DNA of 64,000 nucleotides, from the NCBI RefSeq assembly GCF_012273895.1, contig NC_052117.1, positions 5,526,406 through 5,590,405 of the forward strand. The letters are read 5' to 3'. A model generated the notes under the pieces. That model saw nothing but the letters and a program-made list of their open reading frames with translations. It was not told where the DNA came from and ran no database searches. The translations under genes were made by a program, and so were the position numbers. This DNA is from Zerene cesonia (taxonomy: Eukaryota; Arthropoda; Insecta; Lepidoptera; Pieridae). How positions within the stretch are numbered: the first letter of the stretch is position 1; every line of letters starts with the position of its first letter. Below, one piece after another: positions 60,541-64,000 of the stretch.

Positions 60541-63500
60541 CTAAAATAAAACGCTCTTAAAATCATCTTCACTTTGAATTAATGAAGGTTAAATGGCTTC
60601 GTTATTTTACGCTTATAAAATACTTTTATAATGATACTAAATTTAAAATCTGTCATTTTAGACATAATGACATAATGTGCTATTTTAAATGACAAGCTGA
60701 AATTGAGTTTATTTCATAGATCATTGGTTACCTAAGAGTGTTATTAATAAACTTATAGATACCACAGATAACATAATACTGTATATGTATTGTTCCTTCT
60801 ACATCAAACAAATAGCACGCTCCTTCTATTTTATTTTTATAGAAATTTTATGAAAGGAGCTAGATGACCTAAAATTCTCGTGTAATTGTTTTGAGATTTT
60901 GTCGTGATTTCAAAATAATTGAGTAATTTCTAGCGGATTGATTATTGAAAATACTAAAGTCGTTACAAAAATGTCATAAATTAATCCTGTTTTATATGTA
61001 TGATCTTATATATCAATAAATATTGTTCCTTGTTCCGTTAACAATTTAATCTCATAAAATGACGTACCTGTGAGTCTAACAGGTACTTCATTTTATGCTC
61101 TAGCAGTTCCATCTAGTTGAATATTTACCAACAGACCAAACAATTTTTATCACATGTGTATTGTTGTTAGGATTTTCTACTTCCAGTTAGGCCTTTGATC
61201 TATCACTAATAACACTAGCAACAATGGACAAGTTTGTCTTTTTATGTTAAAAGTTTATCATGTCGAGATCATTTAACATGAACATAGACTTGTGAATGAT
61301 TTTTTAGAATTTGACTCTGACTTTGTTTTCAAAGGATCGGGATTAAAATGACCTATATTTATATTTACATTATCATTTCATGCATGACAGTGTTGTTTAC
61401 GAGGATCAGTAAAAAAACAACGAATTTTTATGAATTACACTCGCATAAACTTATTTTTGCATTATGTTATTTTCTTCGGACAATGAAGTTTCATATATTT
61501 TCATAAAATATGGTGAATGAATATAGAACCTATCTGTGTTTCAATTTGTAAACCATCAAAACATTTAATTAATTATTTATTCCTAATGTGAAACAAAATT
61601 ATTAAAACATCACAATTATTTAATAATCCAAGTATTTTCCGTAATTTCTCTTTATGAAGCATTTCCCAGAACTGACTCGTTCGCTCAAATAATAAATTCT
61701 AAGAAATATGTTTGTAAAATTCGTAAATTTGTTTTTATGACAATAAAAGGAAACACAACACATTTTAACTTGAAGCCCTTCAAACGATGTTTACTTCTGC
61801 GTACAAGGGTATAAATATATGTATAATTATACCTTATACCTATTAATTTTAATATAATTTCATTTATAACGTTGAAGCTTGAAAGGCTCTCCTTTATAAA
61901 ATTGGGAAACGTAATTTACTTTTACATTTCATAAATTTGATTTAATCATGGAACTCAAATTATTTTTCGCGTCACTATATCGCATTATAGTAGTTTATCG
62001 ATCCTTAATCAATTTATATAATGACGCAGTTTTACCTGTGTAATAAGCATACACAATTTATTATATTTTTCGAGCGTTATTTACGTAAAAAAGTATAAAC
62101 ATAATCGCGCAATTAAGTGAATGACGTGAAGATATTGCGATTATTTTGATATCGAACGTGTACTTTAATATAGATTACAAATCTTATTTTTAATAGGTAC
62201 TATGTATCCGATCACGGTTTGTACAAACAATGAGATATTATTTTCTACAAAAAAGGGTAACCGACATCCTTAGGGAGGGATGGTATTACAAACTGGAATT
62301 GTAACCGAGTTCTAGTTTCTAAAATGGGACCAAATGTTTACACTAAAAGAAAAAAATAAATTAATAATAAATAATGCAATAAATTGTTATTACCTACGTA
62401 TAAGGCATCTGCCTTTAGGATCTTACAATATTTACAGTATTACGTTAAAATATCTAGTTTAGTCATAATCTAACATTATGAGTAAACTACGTTAATTGTA
62501 CTATTTATCCTTTGCGTAAGAGGTGGTCTGGAAGCGATCATTCTAAAGTGATAAGGCCGCCCCATTATACATTATTTTTAACTGTTGTTGTTAAATTTAT
62601 TTTTTGTGTGATAAAATAACAAAAATAAATAAATAACATTACATATTTGACATACAAGCTTTTATTAACAAGGATATTTTATAATACACCTATTTCAGGA
62701 AAAATTATTTATTGCAATTAATAACTTACCGTTCATCTAATTTATCCGCTTGTTTGACCTTTTTCTTCTTGTTCACACAACTGGCTATAATTCCTTGTTT
62801 TCGCCACAACAAAAGAATTAAGTCTAACAACAATAACACCAAGAACACTATAACTACTACTATTCCTAATACCGCTGCAGCTGATATAGTTGATGGCTCT
62901 TTTACTATGAAGAAATAAAATTTAAATAAGATTAAAATACTTTTTAACGGATTTTAAACCCGCTTTATTCATTATTACTAATGGATAAATCGCGTTTAAA
63001 ATTCGTAAAAAAGTTTTTGATTTCTAAATGCATAATACTCGCGTAAAATCAAACACAAGAAAATACTAAGATTAAAATGATCAGTAAAGTTTAACGTTAT
63101 AATATGTACATAGTGAAAACAAAGATAATGTGTGGTCCTCTTGATTTCCAAACGTTAATGGACGATAAATAAATTAATTGGCTATATTTTTAAAAGAGAA
63201 CGCAACATTAATTGGCTCAAATTTATATAGCTCATTTAACATTTTAATTATTATTGAATTCTTAATAGATTCGAATATTATTACTTATTTGAAATAGGTA
63301 CAGGAAAAACATGAAATCAAAAACAACACAACAAAATAAATTTAAAATGACAATATCTTACTATATCCTACTAATATTATAAATGCGAAAGTTTGTAAGG
63401 ATGTGTGTGTGTTTGTTGCTATTTCATGCAAAAACTACTGAACCGATTGCAATGAAATTTGGTACGTTGACAGCTGGACAACTGGAATAACATATAGGCA

Positions 63501-64000
63501 GCTTTTTATCCTGATATTCCTACGGGATACGCACTTACGCGGGTGAAACCGCGGGGCGCAGCTAGTAATTAATAAAATTGTAACGTTTTAATTGAAAGGA
63601 AAGTTATTCACACATGATTCCAATTACGTATCTCAACAGCTGCTGAAAATAACCCTTCATTAAAAATTTTGTTGTCTTTTACGTGAGAGAGTAATTATTT
63701 TGTACAACGATTTAACCACACTTATAAACGTGAAAGATTGTTTGTTTGGACGTTTGTCCATCAATAACGCAGACACTACTAAACGGATTTTGATGAAATT
63801 TGGTATACAGATAGGGTATGAGCTATATGAGGGTATGAGATACTTTTTATCCCGATTAAATGTTCCGTTAGGATAAAACAGGAATTTTGTTATACGGGCA
63901 GAGCCGGGAGGTTATAAATAAAAACATTAGGTATTTTTTTTCATGAGTTTTCTCACCTGGTGTTGTTATATAATTTGTTGCGACGGTAGAATTTCCAAGC
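60414..64000 (-). CDS. Fas2: Fasciclin II-like transmembrane cell-adhesion molecule, last three coding exons (5' part beyond the window)
   Basis: Partial CDS is complement(join(60414..60540, 62730..62904, 63957..>64000)), 346 nt, with matching phases (1, then 2). In order it encodes an extracellular juxtamembrane stub with an NST sequon, a transmembrane helix of about 23 residues (AAAVLGIVVVIVFLVLLLLD and on), a basic stop-transfer (WRKQG... NKKKKVKQ), and a short tail ending GKHSAV. SAV at the C-terminus fits the class I PDZ consensus (S/T-X-V); Drosophila Fasciclin II uses an SAV-type end to bind Discs large at synapses and junctions. The adhesion ectodomain (Ig and FNIII repeats in Fas2) is not in the window, so the identity rests on topology, the PDZ end and recall of the family. 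Other Ig-family adhesion proteins are possible. Confidence 0.65.
60541..62515 (-). other. Intron of the Fas2-like gene (full extent 60541-62729)
   Basis: The 2189-nt intron lies between the transmembrane and terminal exons. Besides the repeats at 62275 and 62516 no alternative exon could be identified, although insect Fas2 genes are known to have alternative C-termini. Confidence 0.5.
62275..62345 (-). repeat. Dispersed repeat fragment (same family as 20408)
   Basis: ggaattgtaaccgagttcta and ttctaaaatgggaccaaa; opposite orientation to the 20.4-kb copy. Lies in a Fas2-like intron. Confidence 0.4.
62516..62660 (+). mobile_element. LINE 3'-end fragment in a Fas2-like intron
   Basis: gtaagaggtggtctggaagc, gatcattctaaagtgataag and gccgccccattatacatt, ending in a (AAAT)n tail, are the common 3' end of a lepidopteran LINE. 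It stops about 75 nt before the transmembrane exon. Confidence 0.55.
62730..62904 (-). CDS. Fas2: Fas2-like transmembrane exon
   Basis: The exon is 175 nt. The minus-strand acceptor is ttcttcatag|ta and the donor gaacg|gtaagt. It encodes KEPSTIS, a hydrophobic span of about 23 residues, then WRKQGIIASCVNKKKKVKQADKLDE. Basic residues after the span predict type I topology with a cytosolic C-terminus. It reads open in one frame only, and that frame joins both neighbours. Confidence 0.75.
63367..63566 (+). mobile_element. Lep1-like non-autonomous Helitron copy in an intron of the Fas2-like gene
   Basis: Nearly complete: ctaatattataaatgcgaaa at the 5' end and cgcggggcgcagctagt at the 3' end. It is antisense to the host gene and lies about 390 nt from the juxtamembrane exon. 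Confidence 0.82.
63718..63912 (+). mobile_element. Related Helitron-like repeat, second subfamily
   Basis: Shares cacttataaacgtgaaag, ggattttgatgaaatttggt and tttttatcccgattaa with the copy at 34943-35129 (opposite orientation). It ends near gggcagagccgggag, a decayed end, 45 nt from the Fas2-like splice donor. Confidence 0.6.
63957..64000 (-). CDS. Fas2: Fas2-like juxtamembrane exon, cut by the window edge
   Basis: 44 nt are visible, reading LGNSTVATNYITTP plus the first base of a Val codon, with donor ccag|gtgaga on the minus strand. NST is a glycosylation sequon, fitting the extracellular side. The frame is fixed by phase agreement with the transmembrane exon. Confidence 0.6.

Noticed and set aside
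62712..62918. 68-codon + strand frame
   Set aside because: It is the antisense shadow of the Fas2-like transmembrane exon.
1..64000. CRISPR arrays, operons, Shine-Dalgarno sites or bacterial terminators
   Set aside because: Introns, transposon types and protein families show nuclear insect DNA; no regularly spaced repeats of CRISPR type were seen.

Overview
This window looks like nuclear DNA from a moth or butterfly (Lepidoptera). It is AT-rich, gene-poor and eukaryotic, with spliced genes that use GT-AG introns. Many short non-autonomous transposons of types known from lepidopteran genomes are present, including Lep1-like Helitron elements ending in CTAGT, tRNA-derived SINEs, and LINE 3' tails ending in short tandem repeats. 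The order is inferred from these repeats and from the proteins; the species cannot be read from the sequence. Two assembly gaps are present (74 N and exactly 1000 N).

Two protein-coding genes can be supported. The first is complete, on the + strand at 37566-44903. It has five coding exons whose phases join exactly into a 294-residue type II membrane protein. This is recognisably the beta-1,3-glucuronyltransferase I (GlcAT-I/B3GAT3) that finishes the glycosaminoglycan linker tetrasaccharide. The second is on the - strand and runs off the right edge (60414 to beyond 64000). Three exons encode the end of a single-pass cell-adhesion molecule: a juxtamembrane extracellular stub, a transmembrane segment, and a short cytoplasmic tail ending in HSAV, a class I PDZ ligand. 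The best match by recall is Fasciclin II (NCAM-like). Both genes act in the secretory pathway or at the cell surface, but nothing here shows that they are co-regulated.

Layout: 1-33.1 kb has no supportable gene, only AT-rich sequence with scattered repeats, a recent 210-bp tandem duplication at 13.5 kb, a LINE reverse-transcriptase remnant next to the first gap, and a 61-bp T-arm-like palindrome at 4.2 kb. From 33.1 to 33.6 kb there is an isolated GC- and CpG-rich island with a strong splice donor, which could be a promoter and first exon of an unidentified transcript. From 33.8 to 37.3 kb lie repeats, then the GlcAT-I promoter region (a DRE-like TATCGATA and repeated GTCAAA motifs) and gene. 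From 45 to 60 kb there is repeat-rich spacer with a perfect 26-bp hairpin at 46.2 kb and a LINE interrupted by the 1000-N gap. From 60.4 kb to the end is the Fasciclin II-like gene, with several repeats in its introns.

No CRISPR array, operon, rRNA or intact canonical tRNA was found, and no clearly new system. The best leads are the two perfect hairpins, the GC-rich island, the target-site-flanked T-arm element, and two unidentified exon-like segments at 57.1 and 59.3 kb.
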